Source of the DNA: Larimichthys crocea
Lineage: Eukaryota > Chordata > Actinopteri > Sciaenidae
DNA: 64,000 bases
Assembly (NCBI RefSeq): GCF_000972845.2
Contig: NC_040032.1
Location: forward strand, 9,274,334 to 9,338,333
Direction: 5' to 3'
The stretch's first letter is position 1. The number at the start of each line of letters is the position of its first letter. The notes beneath the pieces were generated by a model that saw only the letters and a program-made list of their open reading frames with translations, had not been told where the DNA came from and ran no database searches. Both the position numbers and the translations under genes were made by a program. Positions 46,508 to 58,616 of the stretch are shown here, in pieces.

Positions 46508-47368
46508 AGTGTCTAAAACCAGGACGTAGTCTCAGACTGTCTAAAACCAGGACGTAGTCTCAGACTGTCTTAAACCTGGACGTAGTCTCTGTGACGTCCC
46601 CACAGACTGTCTAAAACCAGGACGCAGTCTCAGACTGTCTTTAACCTGGACGTAGTCTCAGACTGTCTAAAACCAGGACGTAGTCTCAGACTGTCTAAAA
46701 CCTGGACGTAGTCTCAGACTGTCTAAAACCTGGACGTAGTCTCAGACTGTCTTAAACCTGGACGTAGTCTCCGTGACGTCCCCACAGACTGTCTAAAACC
46801 AGGACGTAGTCTCAGACTGTCTAAAACCTGGACGTAGTCTCTGTGACGTCCCCACAGACTGTCTAAAACCTGGACGCAGTCTCAGACTGTCTTAAACCTG
46901 GACGTAGTCTCAGACTGTCTAAAACCAGGACGTAGTCTCAGACTGTCTAAAACCTGGACGTAGTCTCTGTGACGTCCCCACAGACTGTCTAAAACCTGGA
47001 CGCAGTCTCAGACTGTCTTAAACCTGGACGTAGTCTCCGTGACGTCCCCGCAGACTGTCTAAAACCTGGACGTAGTCTCAGACTGTCTTAAACCTGGACG
47101 TAGTCTCTGTGACGTCCCCACAGACTGTCTAAAACCTGGACGTAGTCTCCATGACGTCCCCACAGACAGTCTAAAACCAGGACGTAGTCTCTCTAAAACC
47201 TGGACGTAGTCTCAGACTGTCTAAAACCAGGACGTAGTCTCAGACTGTCTAAAACCAGGACGTAGTCTCAGATTGTCTAAAACCTGGACGTAGTCTCAGA
47301 CTGTCTAAAACCTGGACGTAGTCTCCGTGACGTCCCCGCAGACTGTCTAAAACCTGGACATAGTCTCC
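46508..47368 (+). repeat. Mixed 42/28-bp minisatellite
   Basis: Full 42-bp units alternate irregularly with 28-bp units (TAGTCTCAGACTGTCTAAAA plus CCAGGACG) that lack exactly the 14 bases CCGTGACGTCCCCG. Variants include CCTGG/CCAGG, CGTAG/CGCAG and TCTTAAACC. This is the most diverse of the arrays. Confidence 0.95.
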
Positions 47369-47437
47369 TCTTCACTCTCACAGAGATGTACTTGTAGTTA
47401 AGGGCGTCTTCAGGTGTCTTTTTGGTTTCATGAATGT

Positions 47438-47530
47438 GTGGACGTTGCGTGGGCGTTGTGTGGACGTTGTGTGGACGTTACGTGGACGCTGTGTGGGCGT
47501 TGCGTGGACGTTACGTGGACGTTGTGTGGA
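47438..47530 (+). repeat. 11-bp minisatellite, about 8 units
   Basis: GTGGACGTTGT with variants GTGGGCGTTGC, GTGGACGTTAC and GTGGACGCTGT. It starts only 70 bp after the 42/28-bp array. It shares the GGACGT word with that array but is otherwise unrelated. Confidence 0.9.
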
Positions 47531-48587
47531 TCAGACTCCACAGCTCCAATTACCACCTGTGCCTCAGTTTCTCAATATAAATGTAAATCAGCCTTTTAAC
47601 TTGTACACAGGAAGTCGTGGAGGGGGAGGCAGGGAGCGCAGCAGCGAGCGCCTCACCTCCAGATAATGATGTGTTTCCTCACCATTACCATTCAGCCCAT
47701 CACAAAGGTGTTGTGCCGCTTGAATATAGTAGTGCGCCTCACGCTTCCCAGTGGACACTTGTTTCAGCCTTTTGTTGTTGACTCCAGTCTGGCTGCTGCA
47801 TAAAATCTCTGCTCGCTGCTCGTTTGGCTCGGTGGACCTCGAGTCAGTACCTGAGTTTACTGACCGGCGTGCCGCAGCGGCATCACGATGCTCTGTCATA
47901 TTACCGCTCCGACATTTGTCTGTGATGTGATGCCCGCGAGGCACAAATCCATCTGAGCGTGCTCCGTTTAATCTCGCCTCATTATTTTTCTATGCAGTAA
48001 ACTGGGGGGTGGAGGTGGTGATGGCGGTGTTGTGTTGTGGTGGCGTCGTCTCTTTAATGGGGAGCAGAAGCAGTCACCACAGGAGCTTTAATAAATGTTT
48101 CTTTGACTCGGTCCACTTCTTCCACATCTGATGAGCTGATGGTGAAGTTTGGACTCGTTTGATTGACGGCCGTGACATTCATGCCCCTCGGTCTGCTGAA
48201 GGTTTATGACTCCTGTCCTACAACAGCTAATTAAATAGAGTTGATATTAATTCTCTTGATTTGATGTTTATTCTTTACAATCATGGTTGGGAAACTTTTT
48301 ATAAGATCACTGAGACTTATCTCATGACACTTTCCATATAGTGCAGCTCTTTATAATATGATTTATCAACAGTTCTCACCAGGAGCAAGAAAAACTTCCT
48401 TTAAGAGGAGAAACCTCGAGCAGAACCCGGACCATGGTGGGTCGACGCCGGCTGAGACCGGTTCAGTTCAGAGAGACAAAGATCAGATTCAACTTCACGT
48501 ACAAACTTCAAGAGGGAGATCGTGTTTGTTCGAGATCGAAACACTGCCGAGGAAGATGCTGAGTAGTGATAGATGACCGATGTCTAA
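47531..48587. other. No recognisable gene
   Basis: Unique-looking sequence between two arrays. The minus-strand open frame at 47588-47944 has no recognisable domain. Confidence 0.4.
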
Positions 48588-49010
48588 TGTCTAAAACCTG
48601 GACGTAGTCTCCGTGACGTCCCCGCAGACTGTCTAAAACCTGGACGTAGTCTCCGTGACGTCCCCGCAGACTGTCTAAAACCAGGATGTAGTCTCAGACT
48701 GTCTAAAACCTGGACGTCCCCACAGACTGTCTAAAACCAGGACATAGTCTCCGTGACGTCCCCGCAGACTGTTTAAAACCTGGACGTAGTCTCTGTGACG
48801 TCCCCGCAGACTGTCTAAAACCTGGACGTAGTCTCTGTGACGTCCCCGCAGACTGTCTAAAACCTGGACGTAGTCTCCGTGACGTCCCCGCAGACTGTCT
48901 AAAACCTGGACGTAGTCTCCGTCACGTCCCCGCAGACTGTCTAAAACCTGGACGTAGTCTTCGTGGCGTCCCCGCAGACTGTCTAAAACCTGGACATGGT
49001 CTCTGTGACA
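48588..49010 (+). repeat. 42-bp minisatellite, about 10 units
   Basis: Mostly full units with point variants (CTCTGTGACG, CTCCGTCACG, TTCGTGGCG) and one short unit near 48685. It is followed directly by the fish interspersed repeat, as expected if the array grew within that repeat. Confidence 0.95.
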
Positions 49011-49017
49011 TTCCTAA

Positions 49018-49130
49018 AACTATGTTTATTTCTGCTGTGAAGTTGGACATTTGAACGTGGGGACTTATGGAGACTGACTCACTTCTGCTGGAGCCAGCCT
49101 GAAGTGGATGAGAAGAGGAACTGCGGTTTT
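49018..49130 (+). mobile_element. Teleost interspersed repeat fragment
   Basis: CTATGTTTATTTCTGCTGTG, GACATTTGAACGTGGGGACT and CTGGAGCCAGCCTGAAGTGG in the same order as 3700-3830. Confidence 0.6.
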
Positions 49131-50389
49131 TGTTGGTAGATCTTTGAGTCTCTTGTCACGTCTGCTCTTCAGTCTTCATGGTTTTTTGGTTTCGCCTCGT
49201 TGAAATCATGTAAATCAAACATGGCCGCGGTCCAAATCGCTCTGACTCACTCGGGCTCGCTGGTTGGCTTCGACCCAAATCATAACCAGCCCGACACGAG
49301 CCCCACTGTCCCCCGTATCCATTAGCCTGCATCCAGCAGGCACGGAGCGGGCATTAAACATGCCTCCTGCTCCTTCGTTAAGAGACAACAACAACAAAAA
49401 ATAATGGTCTGAAGACGAGACTCCAGCCAAGACTTGATTAAGGTCCACAGGCCCTGTCACAGCAGCTGAGTTGATAAGCGAGCATGAGAAGCGAGGCAGC
49501 CTCTCCGGGCATGCTGGGGGAGAGTGGAAGTTGATAAACAGCGAAGCCCTTGGACTGAGAGTGTAGTTTATTGTAGCCTTATCTAAAGTGATAATGGCAC
49601 CACTGAGGGTCTGGTAATGAGGGATGAGTGGGAGGTAACCTTATAAAAGGCCCTAATGTCAGATCAGATAGCTACTGGAGAAAGGTGAAGGAGCATACAC
49701 TCAATATTTTTCTCTCTGTGAGGCAGCAGGGGAGGAAAACAGGATTTAGAGTGGGTGGGCTTCGTGAAAACGCTGTCTGGCTGTCAGACTGCGAGAAGCT
49801 GGGATGCTTTGGAGGAGATATCTCCACAGTAAACACAGTATCTAGGGTCAAATAATGGGACGAGGACTCCTTTATTTTTTTTATTCTACCTCTTCCTCCA
49901 TTCTCGATTTCCTATTTCAGATGTGCACCATTTTGTCAGAGCATAAAGAGGTTGGAGAGCAGTGGAGTGAATGAGAGTGGGCACCAAACGGATGCATTTC
50001 TCACAGATTACGGCCAGATACTGAAGCCTTCCAGCGAAGCCTGCGGCTCTGCTTTTCTTTATCTTTATTTCAAGAGTTCAATTACAGCCCCCACCACCGC
50101 CACCACCACCCAAAGGGGGAGCACGCAACCGACTGATCACCATCACGAGGGGAGGCAGGAAAGAGCAGTAAATTATATTTTATCTAACAAAGGGTTATAT
50201 TTTTAATCAGTTTTTCTTCGAGTTTAAAAACTCTGCGGTAGATCTTTGCAGAAACATGCTGCAACGACTACACGAGGTGAATCATCACTCAAACTAACAG
50301 CTCTATCTCAAAAACAAAGAAAGTTATTTTCATTTAAAAAAACTCAACTTCCTCTTAAATTTAATACCAAATATTTGACATTTGTAGCT
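49131..50389. other. No recognisable gene
   Basis: Unique, moderately GC-rich sequence. No convincing exon. A CAC-rich tract lies near 50090-50110. Confidence 0.4.
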
Positions 50390-51045
50390 TTTTATTGTGA
50401 TTCAACACTTAAAAAAACAAACTGCCAACTCTTCGGTGAACACTCCCCCAAAAATCAGCCTCTGTCTGGGCAGCGAGAGCAGCCTAAGTCCCTATGTTTA
50501 TCTACAGCGATTATGTGATGAAACTTCCAGCAACCCACATTGTTACAGTACACGCAGTAGTAATGTGGTAGTAGAAAGTGTGTTTGGCAACTTATACGAG
50601 AAAAGATCTTCGAATTAATGTGGAAAAACTGGTGCGGCGCGGTCAATCCGTGCTGCCGACTCTTTGGCGAACAGTTTTTCGGCAATGAGAGCCGGTTGTT
50701 ACAGTAATTATGTGATGAACTAAAGAAAATCCCACATTGTTATAACAAACTAATGTGGTAGTAGGAAATGTCTTTGCTACCTTCTTCAAAGTTACGTGTC
50801 GTCCCTGCCGACTCTTTGGCGAACGCTCCCCCAGACAGTTCTGACAGTTCGACATAAATTTGAAGATATTTTCACATAAAGTTGCCAAAGATGCTACCTA
50901 CCACCACATAACTGTGTGCTATAATTATATTCCTGAAATTTCATCATATAATCACCAGAGATAACGAGCAGGACAACCAGCTCTCACCTCCCAGATGGAG
51001 GCTGTTCGCTGAAGAGTCGACAGGGTGGATCGACCAGGTCGGCCC
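50390..51045 (+). repeat. Diverged 'GACTCTTTGGCGAACACTCCCCC' modules
   Basis: Plus-strand modules end near 50490, 50695 and 50830 (CTCTTCGGTGAACACTCCCC, GACTCTTTGGCGAACAG, GACTCTTTGGCGAACGCTCC). One reverse module lies at about 50960-51040 (GGAGGCTGTTCGCTGAAGAG). They are more diverged than the copies at 9.5-10.2 kb and lack the GTGAGT donor. Confidence 0.65.
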
Positions 51046-53530
51046 ACATATATTTGTTAATTTAGGAGTAGAAAACATTCAATAAATGTACTGGCGTCTG
51101 GAGGGTTAATCATCAGAAAACAGACGTATAAACACCGACTGGCCTTTTGGCATTGCAGTGTGAGGATAGAGACCTACAGGGCGAAGAGAGATGGCTGTAG
51201 TGGAAGGCAGGATGTGCATGTACGGGCTAAAATAAATAAAAGTCTTTGCTCCAACCTGGCACAAGCAAGTATCGGGAAAACCACTGAAGTATTTACTAGG
51301 CCCAATAAATACACTCGGGTCGTTTAAGGTGCTTACAGAGCGAGGCTGGATTGCTAAAATCACTGTGTTACCAGTCTCTCTCAATATCTGCGAGCTCACT
51401 GCAGATAGAGCAAATATTAAAAAGTAAAATATAATATTCTCGCCCTCTGGTCTGAAAATATATTTCTGATTTCTGACTGATCACATGCTCCTTCGTTCTG
51501 ACAGTCTGTGATGGATTCATCTACTTCCCCTCTTATTTTATTCTTCCTGCATCTAAATTGTTGAACTCTACGGAGCAGCGCGGCACTTTGAGTGGCATTA
51601 TACTCTCCGAGCCATTGTCTGTTAATGATTTCAAAGACCCTGTGAGTAGCTGCAGCTCTGTCATGTCAAGATTTTTGAGTTTTACACGGCTTGACAAGTG
51701 CCGTACTCCCACAGGGTGCAAAGGAGGAGGGAGAGGCAGCAGGAGGAGGAAGAAGGATGCAGGAAGGAGGGAGGGAGGGAGGAAAATAGATGGAGCGAAA
51801 GGATTTAAACGGGACCGGTTTTGTTGGTCTATCAGTGAAGATTTGAGGCAAATATTCGGTTAGTTCACCCTCAAAGTTTTGTTGTAATGTGCCACTCACT
51901 CGCGGTAGCAGTGATGGTTCAAAGACACGTTGAATTCCTTGGTTTCATTTCCAAGTTTAGCTGCCTTGCATGTGAGTTGATCAGACTGACAGAGTTCCTG
52001 CGCCCCCAGAGATGCCAGGCTTGCCAAAGCTCCTTCGCTCCCCCATCCTCCTCCTCCTCCTCGGCATCCCACTTGACAAACTTGAAGTGGCACCTTGGCG
52101 GTGCAGCATTTTTATTGTTGCTCTCCCCCCCAAAGTACCTCTCTTCCTGCTCTCTCCTGCACTCATACAAAAGGAAAGCTCTGTAATAAATACATGGTTT
52201 TTCCTTCCTTAGTTTCTCAGATCACCGTTCAGTCAGCAGGCGTGGATCTGTTCGTCAACTTGTTTTCATCTGAACTCTCTCGCCCGGTCTTTGAGGAAGT
52301 AGCCTTCACTGGAGGTCGGCATTGACCTCCCACACTGGCCGAGCCTCCAGACACTCAACATGAAGGCGGAGAGTAGAGTCGAGCTTCATACAAGGGCGAA
52401 CCACGGGAAACTTCAAGGGGCAACGCGCTACCTTGCCAAGAGCTATAAACAACCTCAACTGCCAAGACCTGCAACTCACGACGTCTTCTGGGTTCGTGGA
52501 AATAACGATGTGATGGGTTTGGTCTTTAGTTCCTGCAAAAGTGATGATGATATTAAAGAGCTGTATTTGATTTAATGCACTGAAGGTGTGAAACATGATG
52601 CAGAGGGTGTGAAGAGAGAAGCGGAGGATTTCAGAGTGATGTTTTAATTGGAAGCTCACACGTTTCTCACATTGAGTTGCCAGTTTGGTTCCGACCGGCC
52701 AAGTTTTTTGTTGTGCTTCTGTTTTTCTGGCATGAATCAGGTGTAGAGTTCGTTAAGTTTGTGTTACCGAGTCAGGGGTCATCAATTTCCCCGATAGAAC
52801 CTTGGTCCCTTCAGGACAAAGGTTCAGAACCACTGATGTAAATGTGTTAATGTGGCGTTCGGAGCCACAGCCTGTCCTCATCCTTCTTCTGTCACCGTCT
52901 TGCTCTGATAATAACATCCTCGCTGCTCCTTCCAGTCTCCACGTGATGATTTACATAGAGCCTTTCTCTTTCATTTCCTTTGAGTCTCTCAGCCGGTCAG
53001 ACCTTGATGAAACCCTCCCCGATAAGCCCTGTGCAGTCATGCTAGAGGAGACCTTGTGGGTTTGGTATCGTTACAGCCGAAGACGCATCACCCCCATCAA
53101 AAGAAAGACCCAGTCTGAGGCCGTAGGGCAGCCTAAGGTTGCTGGTCCATGACCTTTTTAAATGAATTTCAATGAGGCTTTAATGCAAAGGGTCGCAGGA
53201 TCGCGGCCCAACACAAATGGATGTGGATGCGTACGAGGCGAAGTAATGTAAAGGGAAACATGGGGATCATCAGTTTAAATGGAAAGAGGATGAAACGGTA
53301 ACAAACAGTGCAGGACCGGGCCGTTCTGCAGGCAACGAAGGTGGCTCTGATATAAATTTTAGATATATAATTTACATATTTAATATGTGAGTTGTTCATG
53401 CTCAGAGCTCTGAAAACATTGAGAGCAAACTGCGATAAAAACAAGATAATTTGGCCTTTTTTGAAGCATTTTTGTAAAGAAAGATTTATTCTGTAAGACT
53501 GATATGTGGTCTTATAAAGGCCGAGCATGC
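51046..53530. other. No recognisable gene
   Basis: Unique-looking sequence, with a GGA-rich tract at about 51720-51785 and a CTC-rich one near 52045-52065. Open frames here overlap each other on both strands and lack splice or domain support. Confidence 0.4.
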
Positions 53531-53534
53531 CTGC

Positions 53535-53754
53535 GTTACCTCCTGACTACATCATCGATCTTTTAAGCCCATGTGAGCTGCAGCAGCCCGGGATCCTCGG
53601 GCAAAGTTTTCTTAGCCATTTGAAAGGCTTGAATTTGAAAACTGGAGACTGTAGACTATAAAACAGCTTAGAGAACCTTTGCCCGAGGATCTCGGTGCTG
53701 CATTTCAGCTCTCATGAGCTTAAAAAATGATCAATGATGTAGTCAGAAGGTAAA
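53535..53754. repeat. 220-bp fold-back (imperfect inverted repeat, ~80-bp arms)
   Basis: The left arm (about 53535-53618) runs GTTACCTCCTGACTACATCA to GGGATCCTCGGGCAAAG. The right arm (about 53667-53754) carries its complement, CTTTGCCCGAGGATCTCGG to TGATGTAGTCAGAAGGTAA. The loop is about 50 bp. Long arms with scattered mismatches suggest a fold-back transposon or MITE. No other copy occurs in the window and no target-site duplication is clear. Confidence 0.8.
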
Positions 53755-56044
53755 CCCAGACCAGTCATAAAAGTCTTCAGCAAAAATCATAAAATTTACA
53801 GCTGACCAGCTGCAGAGAGGCTTAAAGCGAGGCGATGTGATCATGTTTTATTTGTTTGATGGTTAAACACGTCACGGGCGCCTTTCTGAACATTGATCGG
53901 AGATGTTTACAAGGATGGAGGTGACAGAAGATATAAACAAATATCTTTATATCGAATAATAGCACAGATATTAACCTCGTGGACGTTTTAACATTCTGTA
54001 TGATCTATCTTCTTCTGGTTTCCGCCCCAAAGCAGCGAATTCAAACTCTCACAGAGCCGCTGGAGGTTCTCCAACCCCCGAAGATTGATGTGACGATGTT
54101 GGATATGTGTGTAGATGTGAGAAATGATTGGGAGCACACAGCCTCTACAATGCACATGGAAACACATTTCACACACCGTCTCTCCTGCTGTCTCTCTGCA
54201 CACAGACTTTCTGATGGAAACAGATGAATAATGTATTAATTCATTACATCTGGATCGCAGGAAATACCGACTAATAACTGTGTTTTCCTACGAGGGTGAT
54301 TTAATATGTGCTATTATTTCGAGAAGGTGTCTTATTTTGATTCTAATCAGACGTCTTCAGGAGGCTGTAAACATCCCGAGCTCCACGGAGTCACGGAAAC
54401 AATATTTTTCATTAGCCGAGACAGAAGAAAGAGGTTTGACAGTGTTTAAGAGAAGCAGCTGAGATCCCTCTCTTCTTCCCTCTCTTTCCTTTCTTTGCAC
54501 TAAATGCCACCGCAGCAGAAAAAAAAGGTCACTCAGGATTAAAAGTCATTTAGCTGAATGAATTGAACTTGCAAGTGCAGAAATGTAGCCAGCAGCTAAT
54601 GCATCTCTTCTTGGATACCTAATATAGGAGAGGGAAAATATCCATGTTTACTGGCTCTCTGGCTCCGGTCCAACCCATCCACCCTCCCACTCGGTGCGGA
54701 GTCACAGTCGTGGCAGTGGAGGGTCTCTTTAGGGTGGAGGATATGAATACTGCCAAGGTTTGGGACGCAATCGCCTCTTTCTGACAGAGAAAAGCAAAAT
54801 TTATGTATTAATATGTAACATTTCTGTTTCTGAGTGGCCTGTTTGGAGGACAAGGCCTTAAAAATAACCCTGTTACCCAAAATACATCGTGCATTGACAA
54901 AGATGTGGGTTACACTCATGGACAAGTCAGCTTATAAAAGGAAACATCCCTCGAATGAGGTCCTGAGTCCCTTTAGAAATGTACAACAGGTCTTCTCGTG
55001 TACACGACGTCATGTTTGTTCCAAAATACAACCTCTAATTCTGTCTGTGCATGAAAACAGTCCATCAAGTGTCTGTCTGAGGGAAACGTCTTGTTAGGTT
55101 GGAGGTTTGTTGGACGTTTCTTTCGTACTGGACACAAAAGAGTTGCTGCCCTTGAGGGGAGCGTTGGTTTGAAGACGGACGACTTCACTTCAAAGTTCAC
55201 TTGAAATCTGGATTGATTGACCTTCACGTCTTAAAAGTAACGATGGACTGTTGTTTCTCTTTACGCCACTGCTGGTTTCAAAGGTTATGTTCTGTCACTG
55301 GAGGGGGGTTTCATGGTCTTTCTGGTCTCTTGAGTCCATTTTCACCTCTGACTACAAAGATTAAGACATTTTAATTCTGTATCGTTTCTTCCTGGCCATC
55401 TCATTGGGTCCTCACTCGTCTATTCTCTCCACAAACACACTTGCACTGTAGTAGTTGTATTGTTCCACCTTTATAATCAAATGAGTCCAAACCTTTTACA
55501 GCCTTGTATGTTTTATGATCTATCAATGCGAGGCCGCTAAGAGCTAAGAAACACTGACACACGTGGCATTTCTAAGGCAGCGCTGTGATTCCTCCGTCCT
55601 TGGTATGCTGAGAGCTGTGTCTTTACTGATGATGGATAAGAGTGAAAACATCTCTAATAAATCTTTGGTGGATCAGGTCTGTGGACGTATTTGCATTTCA
55701 GTGGCCATCTTTTGAAAACTGCTTCCCATTTTTGTATTTTAACGTACTGCGTTTGTGTAACTCCAAAGGAGGGAGTATGTTTTGGAAGGATGTTGTTCAG
55801 AGCCCCAGAAACACCTCTGACACTTTCGTTTATCATCCATCTGTATACGGCAACAGTAAAATATGTTTCTTCTGGTTGATTGCTGCATCAAGATGGAGAG
55901 TTGCCTCGCAGCTGTTTGGGCTTTCTGCTGTTAACCCTCGAGAGCATTTGTAGGTTATTAAACTGAGTTTGATTCAACATCAAAAAGAAAAATCAAACAG
56001 CACTCAAACTGCTGTAAATAAATATTTCCTCTATGAGAACAAAC
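53755..56044. other. No recognisable gene
   Basis: Unique-looking intronic or intergenic sequence without repeats that I recognise. Confidence 0.4.
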
Positions 56045-56140
56045 AACAGTGCAGTGTAAAGTTAACACAACCCCGTCAGTCCTCCCTGACGACTCTTCGG
56101 TGAACTCTCCCAAGAAAACAGCGTCAGGCTGAGATCAGAC
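56045..56140 (+). repeat. Fragment of the 'GACTCTTTGGCGAACACTCCCCC' family
   Basis: CCCCGTCAGTCCTCCCTGAC and GACTCTTCGGTGAACTCTCC, then AAAACAGCGTC. Truncated on both sides. Confidence 0.6.
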
Positions 56141-56949
56141 TACATATTTAAGACATGACATCATATATTTCTTGATGCTTTACCAACATGTTACAGCGAA
56201 CACTGGACCATGCAGCCGTCTTGTTTGACAGACGGGTAAGAAATGAAAGTGAGAGTGGTGAAATCAGAGCGGCGGATGGAGGGCGACACCTCTTTCTTTC
56301 TGTGCTGTCTGCAGGGACTTTTCCTCTCTCTGCTGGGATCACACTATCATCATCTGTCACTTCAAACGCTCCGTCTGACAGCTCCGGTTTGACACCGCCA
56401 CTGTGTCCATTGTGACAATGATTGGCAAGGGAGGTCTGCGCCGTGGGTGGAGGGAGATAACAGGGCAACAGTTAAGGACAAGCGCTGCACCTCCTGGTGA
56501 GAAAAAAGGTGAACGGAAAAACAGATGATGTGACGGCGATGCCCCGACTGCCTGTGGACATGAAAGAGGACATTTTCAGGGAGGGCAGCAGAAGAATGGC
56601 TTCATCTCTGTGGAGTAACGCCGGTGTTCACATGGCCACCGTTTACCTCTGTCGCACACAGCTGGATACCAATAACTACAGCATCTGGCAGACCGAGTCT
56701 TTGTTCCAGTAATTAAACCATTTTATCACAGATTCAGACTCCAACAGTGTGCCGAACTGCATCCGACGTTGGAGATCAAATAAGTTTGGATGTCAGGCAG
56801 CAAACACATTAAATAAAGTCCTGATCTTTGTGTTTTCGATCATCAATAACTAGAACCAGAAAAATACATCATTACTTTGATATATATGATTTTATTTTGG
56901 CAGTTTCCACTCGGATTCCTCTGTAAATATAAAAATGTCAAAGCGTCAC
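56141..56949. other. No recognisable gene
   Basis: The plus-strand frame at 56497-56712 has a protein-like composition but no acceptor in phase and no recognisable motif. I do not call it. Confidence 0.35.
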
Positions 56950-57180
56950 CTGGTTTCCAATCTTCTGGAAGCTGTCAGATTGTGTTGCGAGCGAGATCCT
57001 GACCCACCGTGCTGAGTGGAAAGAGACAAAGACATTATGAGTTCATCATCACATCATCACCATCAGTAAACAGAGGGACTCACCCGGCTCTCACTGCCCA
57101 GAGGGAGGCTGTTTTCTGGGGGGAGTGTTCGCCGAAGAGTCGGGAGGGAGGACTACTGACCAGGTCACACCGACTCTTCC
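56950..57180 (-). repeat. Repeat copy with exon-intron-exon layout
   Basis: On the minus strand, the GACTCTTCGGCGAACACTCC module ends at 57084 in CCGG. GTGAGT and an 85-base segment ending in CAG (56999) follow. Next is a 49-base block (56950-56998), then GTGACG. Lengths of both the segment and the block are identical to those at 19902-20035, and the 49-base blocks differ at only two bases. Confidence 0.7.
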
Positions 57181-57289
57181 TTAAAAATCTGCTGAGATAG
57201 ATCAGGTGATGCTCATTTGAGTGAACTGCAGCAACATTTAAATAAATCTGCTGGTGTCTGGAGGGTTAAACATAGAAACACTGTGAGGA

Positions 57290-57345
57290 CAGAGAGCTTC
57301 TCTGGGGGAGTGTTCACCGAAGAGTCGGGCGAGAGGACTGACGAA
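57290..57345 (-). repeat. Fragment of the 'GACTCTTTGGCGAACACTCCCCC' family
   Basis: CTGGGGGAGTGTTCACCGAA and GAGTCGGGCGAGAGGAC on the plus strand are the reverse of the module core. Confidence 0.6.
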
Positions 57346-57349
57346 CTAA

Positions 57350-58608
57350 AAAGCTGCATATAAGACTTTTTGTTTGACTGAAAATGCAAAGTCTTCTGGG
57401 CTTCACAGGGTTAAGAGAAAGCACCTACAGTAGATTACGCTTACCGTCCATCCTCCAGACGGTCAGTGCTTCAACCATGTAAGAAGGATCGTACCACAGC
57501 TGTCAGACTCTTTAACACCAGCACAACTTCTTGACTTCTATATATTTCTTATTTATGACAAATTTCTGATCCACCTTGTGTTTACGAGCTGCTGTGAAGT
57601 GAATTTCCTGCTGTGGGATCGTTACAGTCGATCTCTTTCAATCACCATGAGCGTTTCTGAAATGGAGATTTCTCTTGTACGGTTGAATTGTAGTTATCAG
57701 AGTTGTAGTCGTGGGAAAGGCTGATTGGATCATCAGAGGACTCAATCAGAGACTTTTGTATCACACCCACGTTATTTCCAGGAGTGGGTTTGTCTCACGT
57801 TCATGTCTGAAGCCTTAAATCCTCGTTTTAAATGAGACATACTTTATGTTTGTGGGTCACCTCTGTGGGACTGAATGAACGACGTCCTGCCAGCTTAAAT
57901 ATCATCATTTATATGAGCGAAAAAAAACACACACCGGAGCAATTTAACTTCCCTTTGTCGCCGTCATGGAAATGTCAAAGTTAGTAAAGTAATTACCAGA
58001 GGCAGAATGCAATCTGCTGCTGATAAGGTAAGCGCCACGTTAGCATGCCAATAAGCAAAAAAATAGAATAACACACACACATTTAATCATCGCCATTGTT
58101 CCCTTCTGCCACATTAACGTGATTTTGTATTCATAACTTAAACAGGGAGATGCTGCTGCACAAAGAGGGCCTGCCCAGAAAATAGCTGCAAATCAGCCAG
58201 AAATATTCACTTTATAATAATCTTTAGTTTCTTTTGTTGCAGTTTGAAATCACGTTGCAGTTGAAGTCCTCGGCATTAATTACTGAGAATAAAAACTTGT
58301 TTTTTTTTGTAATTGGCTGCTTATTGGAAAATGGATAAATACCTTCACAATCTGTCAGAGGAGACAAAACAAATCATTTCCATTCAGCAGAGGTGGATTT
58401 AAAATAACGTTCATCCTGTCGTGGCCTATTTTTACTGATTTCTGTAACTGGGGGTGAGAAAACTTCAGATTTACTTTGCGACATACAAAATAATTTCAAA
58501 TGTTTCCACAAAAACGGAAAAACAGCGACGTTATATGAAATAAATATGTAATTCATGGTGAGGAGCTCGAAGTCGAGCCGCTGCCAGCTGAGGTGGTTCA
58601 ACACCTGA
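57350..58608. other. No recognisable gene
   Basis: AT-rich sequence without recognised repeats. Open frames are short. Confidence 0.4.
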
Positions 58609-58616
58609 TCAGGAGG
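58609..58616. repeat. Target-site duplication of the hAT element, left
   Basis: TCAGGAGG, identical to 59321-59328. Confidence 0.85.

Noticed and set aside
47588..47944. Minus-strand 118-codon frame as a gene
   Set aside because: No domain, low-complexity ends, no splice-site support. The length is within chance for 64 kb.
52802..53152. Plus-strand 116-codon frame as an exon
   Set aside because: Composition is plausible, but there is no acceptor/donor pair in phase and no recognisable motif.
56497..56712. Plus-strand 71-codon frame as an exon
   Set aside because: It reads like protein in places, but no acceptor in phase or donor was found, and no family was recognised.
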